Assembly: GCA_016490735.1 (NCBI GenBank)
Contig: JAEMWC010000056.1
Location: forward strand, 655,001 to 719,000
DNA from: Pachyseris speciosa
Lineage: Eukaryota; Cnidaria; Anthozoa; Scleractinia; Pachyseridae
Reading direction: 5' to 3'
DNA: 64,000 bases
Part shown: piece after piece, positions 33,766-44,800 of the stretch
How the letters are laid out: the number at the start of each line of letters is the position of its first letter
How positions within the stretch are numbered: position 1 is the stretch's first letter
Made by a program: the position numbers and the translations under genes
Notes under the pieces: model-generated
What the model saw: the letters and a program-made list of their open reading frames with translations, nothing else
Told to the model about the DNA's origin: nothing
The model's database searches: none

Positions 33766-35231
33766 GGAATCCGGAATCCGGAATCTAGAAATTGGAATTA
33801 ATAATTACTAAGAGGGTTAAAAGAACCGAACAAGACGATAGATGTCTTACAGAAGGAGGTAGGTGACAGGACTGAAGTCTTAGTCTGGGACTTGGTTTGT
33901 TATTTCCAGTTGAGCCGCTGTGAGGGATATAGGGATAACTATTAAGATAGACCGTATGCAGGATCATTAAATGGAGCTTAACGAGCTGACCCGCGAGATT
34001 TTACACTAGCCTCGTACATGTTTAACCTCAAGAAACAAACAGGCCCATGGAGTGTGACCCTCGCTGCAAAAACGTAGTGAGAAGCATTGCTATTGGGAAT
34101 AAAATCTGTCTTGGAGCAGATTAACCACGTTTATCGCCTACTGTAAAAGTAGGCCTGGCGGAGTCCTCAGTTGTTGTAGATATCCTTAACCGATCAGAAG
34201 TGGAGTGCAGCGGATTTCACGTGCTCGAGGTCCTATATAAAATTTTCAAGGTATATTGGGCACCATACTGACTAAGGTTTCAGCAAAGGAGCGACTCTTG
34301 GAAAGCCCCTCGAAAAAAAGAGCAATGACAGAAGACGGTATGAGGATGAATCTTTCTGAAAATGTTGTAAGCAAGCGAAAGCGCTACAACAATCCTCCCC
34401 CAGCCTCCATAGCTATCATTTCCAGGTGGGGCATTTATAAACGTCTTTTTTTTTGTAATGAATAATTTTTTGTCTATTTTTTTCTCCAATTAATCTCTCA
34501 AAAAAATATTTTCTTTTTTCTGCATATTTAAAGTTTTTTTAAATTGATTTTTCTTCGTCTTTTGGAGATGTTCCGGAATGTCCCATGTTCCGACCATGTT
34601 CCTCGTTCTATCGACTGCCACTCAACAACCTGAAATGTACGCACCAAGACAGTTCCCAGACAGACATTGACCAATCAGGCGTAAGCGTTCCCACGCGCAA
34701 TTAAGTCAAAATATGCAAAGCGATTTTTCTCTGGTTTTTGGTCACGTAGCGTTCAAAATAATAAGCAAAAAAATAGCTCTTGTTTTATAAAGACCAAGCT
34801 GAAATGAATAACAAAACATTGAAAACGGAAAAAAAGTTGCTCAAAATCAACAAAGGTTGATCGAAAATCGAAAGTTGTTCAAAAAGTTGCCGTCAACTTG
34901 TGGACAGGCCTAACACTTTTCCGCGACAAAAAGAATAAGAGAAGGCGCTTTTAGTTAAAATGATTTGATTTTAAAATGTTCAAAATGCACAATACATTGA
35001 TTAGAATCGTTGTGGTGTGATTGAAAGCCGAGTGCTTCAAAGGAATCAGGCGGTTTATTAAAAGCAAAACCAAAGTATTAAAATGCCGCCCTAGAATAAA
35101 CTTCATGGGCTTGATTGCTGCAAAACTCAGGCTAAGTCATCATATAATTTGTAGACCATATTTTTACCCAAGCGACTCCAACCTTTGTCAAAATTTTCCA
35201 CCAAACTTCTTTTTTCCGCATTCTGCATTCC
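33766..35231. other. loop of the foldback, no gene recognised
   Basis: Holds a GGAATCC-type minisatellite at 33768-33787 and short open frames (for example 34256-34465) with no recognised domain. Confidence 0.5.
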
Positions 35232-35628
35232 ATATTTAAGGTAAACCCGTTTTCCAGAGGTCTGGATACTAACTGTGGTATCGATTTGCAATAATCTAAT
35301 CGATAAGAAGTTTTGTATATGCGGGGCGCCAAGCTGACAAGTCCTATTTGTGTGAACCAAGTCAAATATTTGAAACAAGTTTTGTATGTGTGCGTCAAGT
35401 TGTATACATATTCAAAGGAAGTTTTATATATTTACAAGATGTTTTGTTTATTTGGAAACAAGTTGGATATTACTACATCGAGTTTTATCTAGATGAAACA
35501 AGTATTATATATTTAGGAGAAGTCTTATATATAAATCAAAGAAGTATTGTGTTTATTTGAAAACAAATTGGGTATTTCTACATCGAGTTATATCTATATG
35601 AAACAAGTTATTATATATTAGGAGAAGT

Positions 35629-35630
<2 letters not shown>

Positions 35631-35694
<64 letters not shown>
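35631..35694. repeat. (TA)n microsatellite, left
   Basis: About 32 TA units bordering the tRNA-bearing composite. The composite is inserted in the TA stretch of the foldback arm. Confidence 0.95.
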
Positions 35695-35697
<3 letters not shown>

Positions 35698-35774
35698 CTG
35701 TATATGAGGGAAACCCTAACCCTGTACACCCCAAATAATCATATTTTCATTGAATAAATGTTTGAAAGAAAATT

Positions 35775-35847
35775 TGCCCTGAGCGGGATTTGAACCCACG
35801 TCCCCCCGTATACTAGTCGGGTGTGATGACCACTACACTATCAGGAC
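35775..35847 (-). tRNA. tRNA-like gene, anticodon position AGU (Thr-like), copy 1
   Basis: 73 nt fold as a cloverleaf: a 7-bp acceptor stem (GTCCTGA with TCAGGGC, one G-U), a D arm GTG/CAC with AGTGGT in the loop, an anticodon arm CCCGA/ACGGG with an A-A mismatch next to the loop CTAGTAT, a 5-nt variable loop and a T arm GTGGG-TTCAAAT-CCCGC. The discriminator is A. The B box GGTTCAAATCC is intact. It is embedded in a repeat, so it may be a SINE-like promoter and not a working tRNA. Confidence 0.55.
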
Positions 35848-36031
35848 AACCATGCTGGCAACACGGCAATCGAAGATGTGATTTACGTGATCGAGGACGT
35901 GGCATCCCGGGAAATTTTACTTTCTTAGGTGACAAGGCAGGGGAAGCCTATAACTCCATTTGAAAACCCAACTAAGGATCAATTACTGATACACGACCGA
36001 AGTCAACTTAGCGGATGACAAAGGAGGATCC

Positions 36032-36190
36032 AATAGGCTAGTTTCGAATTGTGGGAGAACAAAAGAACAGAGTCGAGGTTGAGGGGAATAATTTGCATTT
36101 TCTTTTGTCAAAAACAAAGGAAAATGCAAATTATTCTCCTCAACCTCGACTCTGTTCTTTTGTTCTCCCACAATTCGAAACTAGCCTATT
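36032..36190. repeat. 159-bp nearly perfect hairpin
   Basis: Two arms of about 75 bp, with one mismatch seen, flank a loop of about 9 nt. It starts AATAGGCTAG and ends CTAGCCTATT. The inverted sister unit at 36530-36545 shows the same junction without it, so the hairpin is an insertion with a 2-bp (AT) duplication. Confidence 0.85.
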
Positions 36191-36299
36191 ACGGATACAG
36201 GCTTATTTCAATTAATTAAATTCTGTATATGAGGGAAACCCTAACCCTGTACACCCCAAATAATCATATTTTCATTGAATAAATGTTTAAAAGAAAATT

Positions 36300-36372
36300 T
36301 GCCCTGAGCGGGATTTGAACCCACGTCCCCCCGTATACTAGTCGGGTGTGATGACCACTACACTATCAGGAC
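36300..36372 (-). tRNA. tRNA-like gene, copy 2
   Basis: Same 73 nt as the copy at 35775, same strand. Its 5' flank (transcriptional) also matches, so the whole unit was copied. Confidence 0.55.
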
Positions 36373-36720
36373 AACCATGCTGGCAACACGGCAATCGAAG
36401 ATGTGATTTACGTGATCGAGGACGTGGCATCCCGGGAAATTTTATTCAATGAAAATATGATTATTTGGGGTGTACAGGGTTAGGGTTTCCCTCATATACA
36501 GAATTTAATTAATTGAAATAAGCCTGTATCCGTAATTGGATCCTCCTTTGTCATCCGCTAAGTTGACTTCGGTCGTGTATCAGTAATTGATCCTTAGTTG
36601 GGTTTCAAATGGAGTTATAGGCTTCCCCTGCCTTGTCACCTAAGAAAGTAAAATTTCCCGGGATGCCACGTCCTCGATCACGTAAATCACATCTTCGATT
36701 GCCGTGTTGCCAGCATGGTT

Positions 36721-36793
36721 GTCCTGATAGTGTAGTGGTCATCACACCCGACTAGTATACGGGGGGACGTGGGTTCAAATCCCGCTCAGGGCA
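36721..36793 (+). tRNA. tRNA-like gene, copy 3 (inverted)
   Basis: Same cloverleaf on the plus strand, in the inverted arm of the composite. Confidence 0.55.
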
Positions 36794-36817
36794 AATTTTC
36801 TTTCAAACATTTATTCA

Positions 36818-36820
<3 letters not shown>

Positions 36821-36883
<63 letters not shown>
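36821..36883. repeat. (TA)n microsatellite, right
   Basis: About 31 TA units, mirror of the left run. Confidence 0.95.
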
Positions 36884-36885
<2 letters not shown>

Positions 36886-37258
36886 AAGAAGTATTTTTGT
36901 CCGTTTTGGCGCGTCATAGGTTACCAATAAAGTCGTGCATGGGCGTCTAAAATTCTTATAATGAATAAAATGTAGGACGCTAACTGTTACTAGTGTGAGC
37001 TCTGAGGACAAAGACAGACAGCCGCGTTCAACAAAACTGAGACATAAGTGTTTAAAACTAAGCTTAATTCTGTAGAGTGAGTGTATAGGAACTTCTGAAT
37101 GACTCATGGCATGAGTGCGTTTTAGGCTGGTGAAGAGGTGGTGGGGAAGGTGGGCGTGGGGAAGGGGAGGTGGACTTGAGCTCCCCCTGGGATTTCAGGA
37201 AGTTGAATGGTGATCAATTAGTCCTTAATTTCAAAGTTAATTTTGTCGATCATCTGAA

Positions 37259-38395
37259 ATGTTTTCCCCTTTACACGACAACAACAAAGGCACTATGAAC
37301 TTGAATCTGTGGTTAGCAACGTGGATGAAACTGGTACATGGCTTATGTAGCAGTGTGCACTACAAACCCACAGATTCTCACAGGTATTTGTTGTATTCAC
37401 CTTCATATCCATCTCATGTCAAAAACGCCATTCCTTATTCTCAATTTCGTAGACTTCGACGTCTATCTAGTGATGACTAAATCAGAGGAAATGCGCCAGT
37501 TCTTCGAGAAACGTGGCTATCCTGCTTCTGTGGCTCAATCGGGCCATCACCGCGCCCAGCAAATTGATCAACAGTCAGAACCACAGACGTCACAAAAGGA
37601 AAAGTATGCTAGAATTTCATTCACCCTTACATTTCACCCTCATAATAATCCAGTAAAAACCATCATTCTTAATAACTTTAAAAAATGAGTACTGCGAAAT
37701 GATCCCGAAAATGCTAGAATCTTTTCGCAACAATGATCACCACTAATTTAATTCAAACGCGACAAAAATGTATTTAGAAGCGGATTCAAAAGAACTAAGC
37801 AACCTGGCACCTTACTTGCCCTTTCATTCAAAACACTGACAAAATACTGATCATTAAACGTGTACCCCCGCGCCGCAAATGTTATCTATTGCATAACCTG
37901 CACATCATGCATGAAACGTTCTACGGGGGGTGGGGTACTCCCTATAATGACTTATGCGGGGAGGCTCCGCCTGAAAGAGGTACCTTTTCCATGCTTCAGG
38001 CATATGAAAGGGTAGTCGAAGTATATGAAAGGGTAGGGAAATCTGCCATTTAGGTATTTAAAAGGGCCTTTCATTAGAATATTTCGAACATACATACATT
38101 TTGACTGTAGCATTTTCATTTATTGAAACAATAAGACTTCCTGGTTTATGTGTACGAAAGGGGTACCATTTGTCAATGGAAGGTATACGAAAGGGGTACC
38201 TTTTCTGTCAAAAATAGTATATAAAAGGGTAAAGGGTTGGACCTCGGGCGGAGCCTCCCCGTATTAATTTTTTAGTATCCCCCTCCCCCCCAAGGAGTTC
38301 TACATAGGGGAAACAGGAAGAAGACTAGGTGACCGATTCCGAGAACATCTACGTGATTTTGAGAAAGATGAAAAGACAAATAGCAACTAACATGC
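37259..38395 (+). pseudogene. Penelope-like element: RT end plus GIY-YIG, split by a MITE
   Basis: Left part (37259-37920) encodes the PLE reverse-transcriptase end: VHYKPTDSHRYLLY, then IPYSQFRRLRRLSSDD, then after a shift KSEEMRQFFEKRGYP and FTLTFHPHNNPVK. It runs to CITCTSCMK at about 37912. The right part resumes at 38297 with EFYIGETGRRLGDRFREHL, the GIY-YIG catalytic region, and stops soon after. Between them lies a 372-bp MITE. PLE proteins copy their RNA and cut DNA with GIY-YIG. Frameshifts as well as the MITE make this copy dead. Confidence 0.8.
37925..38296. mobile_element. MITE inside PLE, target duplication GTTCTAC
   Basis: GTTCTAC stands at 37918-37924 and 38297-38303. Inverted ends carry GCGGGGAGGCTCCGCC / GGCGGAGCCTCCCCG. 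It is a short derivative of the element at 29773-31126 (shared GTACTCCCTATAATG and TATATAAAAGGGTAA blocks). Confidence 0.75.
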
Positions 38396-38447
38396 AACTC
38401 CTCTAACGACTTGTTTACAACTGAGGCAGCTACGGTTACCCTGGCTG

Positions 38448-38737
38448 TAGACTGTTAACAGTCCTCTATTTTCCCGTGAGATCGTCGAGATCGAGCGCGT
38501 CTTACCGTTAATGGCGGCCATCTTGATTTTCAAATGTACCGAGTCAACCTGGAGAAGAGTGTCAAATCTACTTAGGGGGCGGGGGACGGTTTTTCTTGCC
38601 CTGCTCCCACTAGTGATAAATAATCCCCGACGCCCGTTGACTAGGTACTTTTGAAAATCAAGATGGCCGCCATTAACGGAAAGACGCGCTCGATCTCGAC
38701 GATCTCACGGAAAAATAGAGAACTGTGAACAGTCTAT
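38448..38737. mobile_element. hAT-type MITE, 8-bp target duplication CCTGGCTG
   Basis: CCTGGCTG at 38440-38447 and 38738-38745. Long inverted repeats of about 85 bp begin TAGACTGTTAACAGT and include GAGATCGTCGAGATCGAGCG and ATGGCGGCCATCTTGATTTT (inverted on the right). Confidence 0.75.
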
Positions 38738-38745
38738 CCTGGCTG

Positions 38746-39600
38746 CCTTGTAAACGCTCTGTTAGCGATAACTCAACTACGCGGACAACTTTTTAATTGT
38801 TTCCAGACCCCTTTGAATGTTGACAACAAACGGCCATCGCGGCGGACCGAGTAAAACGCGAGTATCAAGAAAGGCCCTGTCAGGGGAGGGGGAGTCTCTT
38901 GTCAGAATTTTAAAATCTCCCGTGTCGGTGTTTAAATGGCTAATTCTCGGCCTTGATTTCACTGTCGGAATTTGGACGAGGGTGATGTCCCTCGTCGGGA
39001 TTTCATTTTATGTGGTGTCGCTACTTTTTGGGCCATGTCGCTTGTCAGAATTTACCCTGGCAGGGCCTTTCAATAGTGGTGTCTCAAGGCGTTACATTCC
39101 ATTTCTGTCAGACACAGAATACATTTCTAGTGCAAGATAAGCGAGTATCCTTCCCTTGAATAATTTTCTCCACCACTGTTTTGTACAGCCAAGTTTTCTT
39201 CGTAATCTTCTTCGTCGACTAAGGAATCACTCTACCGTTTCATATGTTGCAGTCAAGCAAGTGATGTATATTGTATTACAGGCTCGCTTTCAATATTACA
39301 ACTTGTTGTCGTTGTCTATAAATAAGAAGGTAACATAACAGCAATAACAGGAAATGCAGACGGGATAATCGAAGTACTTAGGGACGGACCATCAGAAACG
39401 TTATGGCCGGGGTGGGTGGGAGATTCTAGAGCCGCATGAATTTTTTTCCCAAACTGCACGAATTTTTCCGGACCAATCGGCATGCATGGATTTTTTTTCA
39501 CGTAATTTTCCCTTGCATGTAAATTTTTTTGGACTTCGCCTCACCGCCATAATTTTCAAACGGTCTGTCCCTTAGAAGAACTCTTCTCTTGTCGGCCATT
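38746..39600. other. no gene recognised
   Basis: One 107-codon plus-strand frame (38817-39140) without recognisable motif, and T-rich tracts. Nothing else supported. Confidence 0.45.
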
Positions 39601-40075
39601 TTGTTTGTGATTAAGTTGTCCCGGGTGGTAGGGTAGCCCTACCTGAGAAATTTTGCTTCTAAACCCGGGTTATCTTCGACTTCCCTGGTAGGGTAACCCT
39701 AGCACTAGGATCACCCTCCCTGCTTGTAAACAGGCCCTAAATCATCATGTTAACCCGCTGAAAACATACAAGAAGCTAAATCGGTCAAAAGACCGAAATA
39801 GAAGCGGCAAAGATGCGAGTAGGAGTCGTGTAGGCCTTCCACCCCCATTTACGTGTTGGTCTCCGGCTTTTGGAATTCCCTACATCAAGGTACCACGGAC
39901 AGCCGTAGAAATCTAGAGTAAAAATCAGTTAAAAATTTATCTTTTCCACGGTATCAACGAGCGCTTTTCGTTGAATTAATTTATTGCTGGTTTTCACGCT
40001 ACCATGTTACCACCAATAGCGTGGCTCCATGTTCTGTATATAAACCATACACAACCCACAATTTCTCGATTAGCT

Positions 40076-40105
40076 CTGACGAAGGGCTAACGCTCGAAAC
40101 GTTAG
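40076..40105 (+). ncRNA. hammerhead-like motif
   Basis: CTGACGA core, GGGC/GCTC stem II with TAAC loop, GAAAC, then GTTAG. The ends CTGACG and CGTTAG can also pair with each other (one G-U), so a simple hairpin is an alternative reading. Confidence 0.4.
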
Positions 40106-40317
40106 TTTTTTGGATCCTTGTACAGCGGTAAATTTAAATTATCAACTCCGTTGATAAACCAAATTTTCGTGGTTCACTCCCCCACAGACGCAGCACCAAA
40201 GTTTCATTAGAAAATTAAATAACCCACATTATTGATAATCCCATATAGAAAGGGGAAGTTCGTCATATGCATTAAAAGACATTCTCGTAGGAGCCTAACT
40301 ATGAATGTCAAATAGAC

Positions 40318-40684
40318 TTGCGTATGGCCTGTCAACCTCATTTAAAATCTATGGACCCTGACAAGTACAAGTTGGAAGGGCAGATGCTACTCTTACGCCA
40401 AATTGTAGAGTCAATAGGATTTGACACTTCAAGTTTTGGTGTCAGTGATCTAGTGGCCTTCTATCAATCAATTGATAGCCCCCACTTACAAAATACGTTT
40501 AGGCGAAGTGTACACCCGGGGAAAGCTGATACTTGTAATGCCAACGATTGATGCAGTTAGTGAATCGTCGCTTTCAGTATTAAGGCGAGTGAAAATTTGT
40601 CTGCGCGCAACAACAGGAGATTCCGGATCCAGACTAAATCATCCAATGATACTGCGCGTCGACAAAGATAGAACTTATGGATAA
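40318..40684 (+). pseudogene. hAT-family transposase C-terminal remnant
   Basis: First frame: MDPDKYKLEGQMLLLRQIVE and FGVSDLVAFYQS. A second frame from about 40505 reads EVYTRGKLILVMPTIDAVSE, SSLSVLRRVKICLRATTG and SRLNHPMILRVDKDRT, the hAT dimerisation region. A frameshift near 40500 separates them. The same remnant, more decayed, lies at 5235-5570. Confidence 0.7.
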
Positions 40685-40939
40685 ACCTGGTAGATGCTGC
40701 CGATTACTTTGTCGGTGTAAAAGAAAAGAGAAGTAAGGACTCTGAAAAATGTTTTACAGATAACACCCCCAAACATCTGTCTTCCTGAAAGACTGGACAC
40801 AAAGCGCGGAGTTGGGAAGAATATTTGTATATGTCTGATATGTTAGTTTGGCTAAGTTCCTCATCTTGTAGTCTTTAAAACGAAGCAAAAATCAAAATGT
40901 GCGAGTTCTCTACGTACAGGTGACGACAGCAACAGATCG

Positions 40940-41251
40940 TTAAATCTCCAATAGCAGAATTGGCAACTTACGTGGCATTAGAAAAATGCTCCCTTTTATG
41001 TGACGAATTATTATCTTAGGGGTGGGGGAGAGGGGTGGCTTATACCTAAATAACTGGCTCCCCTCTTCCCCCGCCTCCATAGCTATTTGAGGCCTGCTTC
41101 GGGCCTGTGGCGCTGATTGACACCGCAATAATGAAGCTCCTTTTTGACAACTAATTGTTAGGTTTCTGAAGTGCGTGGAGGTGGTTGGAGCCTCTGTGGT
41201 ATCCTGAACAAAGCCATATCTGGTTGGAGAAAATGCTTCCATGGGGCTCAC
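40940..41251 (-). other. open frame shared by 3' flanks of E and B
   Basis: Both this region and 6910-7140 keep a minus-strand frame with similar peptides (F.PTR.GFV.DTT.AP.TS.HFRNLT, then QKGASLLR and ARSRPQIAME). I recognise no family. It may be a repeat or a lost exon. Confidence 0.25.
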
Positions 41252-41887
41252 AGGAGCTTCGTTGTTCTAAACGTTCTGCATAGTATCCAAAAATGACAGT
41301 CACAAAATATCCTTCATAACAGTTTCTGAATTACTGTTGATCATGATCCGACGAAATGTGCAAAGAAAGAACATTTGAATTATTTTCGATAAATCCTCCT
41401 TTCTTGAATTTCCCCGACAAAATCACACTAATGAAGTTCATAGTCATTATTCACCTAAGGCACTTACATCAGTGAAAAATAACCTGTTTATCTAGCTACA
41501 ATAACACATCGCTAAAACATTACAGATAAGCTGGAACAGAAAAGCAAACTTGCTTCACAAAAAAACCGTTAGTGACTTCAGCTCAAAACACAAAACTTTT
41601 ACGTTCGAGAACATTTTTCTTTCTTTCGAGTCGTAAAAGAGTAATGTCCGATTTTGTCGTCATTGTTCAGAGTTGGTTCTAGAATCTCAGCACTTCTCAA
41701 TGAATTTTCTCACTTCACTTTCAATTTGCTGACAAATTCTCATACGAGAATGAATATATGAAAATTAAATTCTCGTTCATACGCGGCAAAGTGGAAATTT
41801 GGCTTTGAATTGTCCCTTGTTGCATGCAACGCAGAGAAGTCGGCTCATTGGGTTCAACTACATACATTTAGCTTATCAAATGTAAAG

Positions 41888-44800
41888 CTACGAAGTTTCA
41901 ACCTGGAGGAAGAGAGTGTCATCTACCACATAACGTCTTTTCTCCAAGTCTTTAGGAAAAAGCCAACAAATCAAACACCCCGCGTTCTCCTCATTCCGGG
42001 GCCTTGTGAGCACCCCTGGGATATATAAATCAGTCTCAGGATTCCAGATCTCGGCAATGTTTTCTCGTTTCAGTGGATCTTCTTGTTGGTCAATCACTGT
42101 AACTGTAACTTTCTTATTAAAAGGCCAAGGTAACAAAACATCATATTCACCTTTCATGATAACTATGCAGACCCTAGGTATACCTTTAGAAACAGAGACT
42201 GTCAGTTTTAGTTTGTATCCATGACGTTCTGTATAAAATGGAGAACTCGATAATGTTAAATCTTTTCCTGTCTTTGCTGTATGTCCTTTAATTTTACTAT
42301 ATTCCTTAACCGTCCATATGAACTTATTTGAGCCAACTTTTTCCTCCAGTTTCTTTATCATCATTTGTGCACCATTTAGCTGAGTTTGCGTCTCTGTTAG
42401 CTGAACTTTTGTTTCATTCGAGTGAGCTTGTACTGCAAGTAATTGAGATTGTGTTTCATGCAATTGATTCTTTGTTTCACGTAACTCATTTTGTGTTCTC
42501 TTCAACTGAGTCCGTGTACTAATTAATTGATTACACGTCAAGTCGAGATGGTGTCGCATTGAAGTTCCAAGATGTGATTCCACCTTTTTTCTCTGAATCT
42601 GTAAGAACAAAACAGTATGAATTATAGGCCACAAAACTTAATCAAGAATCCCTCGCTGGTCAGGTACGCATATTTAACGGCCACCAGTCTCTACCTTGCG
42701 GTGAAGCCGGACTTGTCACTCAAAACCAAGGTGAAAACTAAGATATAGTCCGTCTGCGCAACGGCTCCCAAGAGCTTGTTGGGATGTCCCGCAGATTTGC
42801 AGATGTATATGTATCAATTTCTGATTGGCTTGATTTCTAACGCGCTTTGTGATTGGACATTCACTTACTGACAACAACGTGCGCGTTGGGAAAGAGCATT
42901 CAACAGTTAAAGAGCAGTTTGAAAATTGAAAATCTTCTTTTTGATCGACATAGACTCGTGAATTTGCCGACAGGCTATGGCATATCTTTGATATTCTAGT
43001 GAGTTCCAATCGCGACTTATTTGCTTGTACGTTCCACGCGCTCACATTTAACCCAAGGATTCGATGTCCTCGGGCAGTTTTCTCTGCATCTTGTTTTGAC
43101 GGCCATTTCACTTTTATCGACACATGAACTGCAGTTCTTTAACAGTGCTTTTCCCACCCAAATCATTCGCTCTTTCCTTGTTCAGCCTTGCTTGTTTGTT
43201 CAACTTTGCAACAGTGTCTACAGATGTAAGATTATTTTGTTTTCGATCCGTCGCAAAGATATATTCAGACTTCGGCAATTACGTTGTTTTCCATCCCTTC
43301 ACGAGCAATACTCTTTCGTGACTCTTTTGTTTTACACGACAGCATAAATTAAGTACAATAAACGGACGAATCACACATAGCCCTCATAATATTTTGAAAT
43401 GCAAGGCAAATTTCTCTGTTTTGTATAAAAGTACAAATTTATTTTTAGCACTGCTGAGTATTGCGTGAATGTTGCGTAAGCAAATCTCCAATCACAAGGC
43501 GAGTAGGAAATCTAGCCAATCAGAAACAGGTTTGATATCCCTGCAAACCTGCGGGATATCAGAAAAAGGTTTTGGGAGCCGTTGCGCAGACTGTGTATAC
43601 CGGTGGTTTGCACTGTCTGCGACGCAGGCTGGCAGTCTTCATAATGAATCAGCAATTTCACTCCTGACTCCGTGAATTAAGTGGTCTACAAAATTATGTA
43701 CTAAGCAAGATGTGGCTCAAATACCTATATATTTCTGAGGGTGTCAACGCTTTAAAATAATAACATTTAGAACTTAGCCTATAGCAAGCTCTCAATTGAA
43801 ATCTCGCTTTAAATTGTCTCGCTTGCTTCGTGTAAGATCAATACGCAAATTGAGTGAAAAGAACAATGCTCGCCATAATTAGCACCTACAATCCATTCGT
43901 CTTGTTACTTCCATTTTCTAGATTATAGAACTTCACGTCATGATTTTAAAACATCACCAACGGTTTTTTTTGTATGACATGCTAGGCCGAAACAGCCATC
44001 AAGACGAATGACTTGTGTCATGGCAAGCAAATTCGTTGACATGCTTTATCAGAGTTCTGAAAAGCTATTAAATCCAGTACAAACCTTTTCTTCGCAGCCC
44101 ATCTCACCATACGGACAGGAGACTAAGGACAATGGACAATGTTCTTTAATATGATCCGGAAACTGAAACAAATCGAAAACAAAAATAAGCTAGCACAATA
44201 GACCTCTTTAGTTTGTATGTTTTGTTTTCCCAATGTAGGTCATGTGATTTTACCCCAGAGAACACTTTCTTAGCTTGCATAGCAAGCGTTTCCGTGTGGA
44301 TTACGAACAAAGAAAGACCGAGCAACGGGATTTTAGAAGTTTTGGCCGAGTGAAAAATGAGGCAAGAGCAAACAAAATTAATTTGCTGTCGCGGGCAAAA
44401 CATCGAAAAATCCCTTTGCTCGGTCTATCTTTGCTAGGAAACCACACGGAAACGCTTGCTACACAGGTTAACTCTTTCTCCGAAATTTTGTCTTATTCAC
44501 GTGCGCATATGTACGCATAATTTATGAAAAGACAACAGGCAAATTCCCTTGGGAACACTACATTGGGAAAACAAAATGTACAAGCTGAGGAGGTCTATTG
44601 CGACAACTGTATACGTAAGGATACGGATAAATTCATTGGCCGTCTTTTTCACTTGTAGTTCGATGGAAGAAGGAAACATTCCGTAAGAAAGCTACGATGT
44701 GGTCTGAAGTATTACTTTATGCCACAGCGCAATCTGAGTCCAAAACTTTATCACTTAATTTTGTGTAATTACCAAAGCAGCATTTTGATTTCGAAAACAA

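Larger units (their letters stand above)
35695..36820. mobile_element. palindromic composite with three tRNA-like genes
   Basis: A unit starting ATTCTGTATATGAGGG occurs at 35695 and again at 36221 in the same direction, and inverted, ending at 36508. Each contains one tRNA-like gene. The right third (36444-36820) is the inverse of the left part. The left full unit is interrupted by a hairpin insertion (36032-36190). Both edges are (TA)n. No protein frame is evident. Confidence 0.75.
32085..36925. repeat. large foldback (inverted repeat) with two nested insertions
   Basis: Left arm: 32085-32315 continued at 33541-33765. Right arm, inverted: 35232-35640 continued at 36880-36925. Both arms share the ACGCGCCAAAACGGAC edge, the CTTGTTTC / TATATATAATAC units and the GGCGCCCCGCATATAC block. 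Each arm is interrupted by a different insertion that the other arm lacks. Confidence 0.75.
39600..40720 (+). repeat. duplicated segment, right copy (3' flank of gene E)
   Basis: Pairs with 4480-5570. See that entry. Confidence 0.65.

Noticed and set aside
33603..33788. Similar peptides at 33603-33788 (plus) and 35127-35378 (minus)
   Set aside because: They look like a conserved protein but are simply the two arms of the foldback read in mirrored frames.
36443..36510. CAGGGTTAGGG as interstitial telomere
   Set aside because: Only one TTAGGG is present in each copy of the repeat unit.
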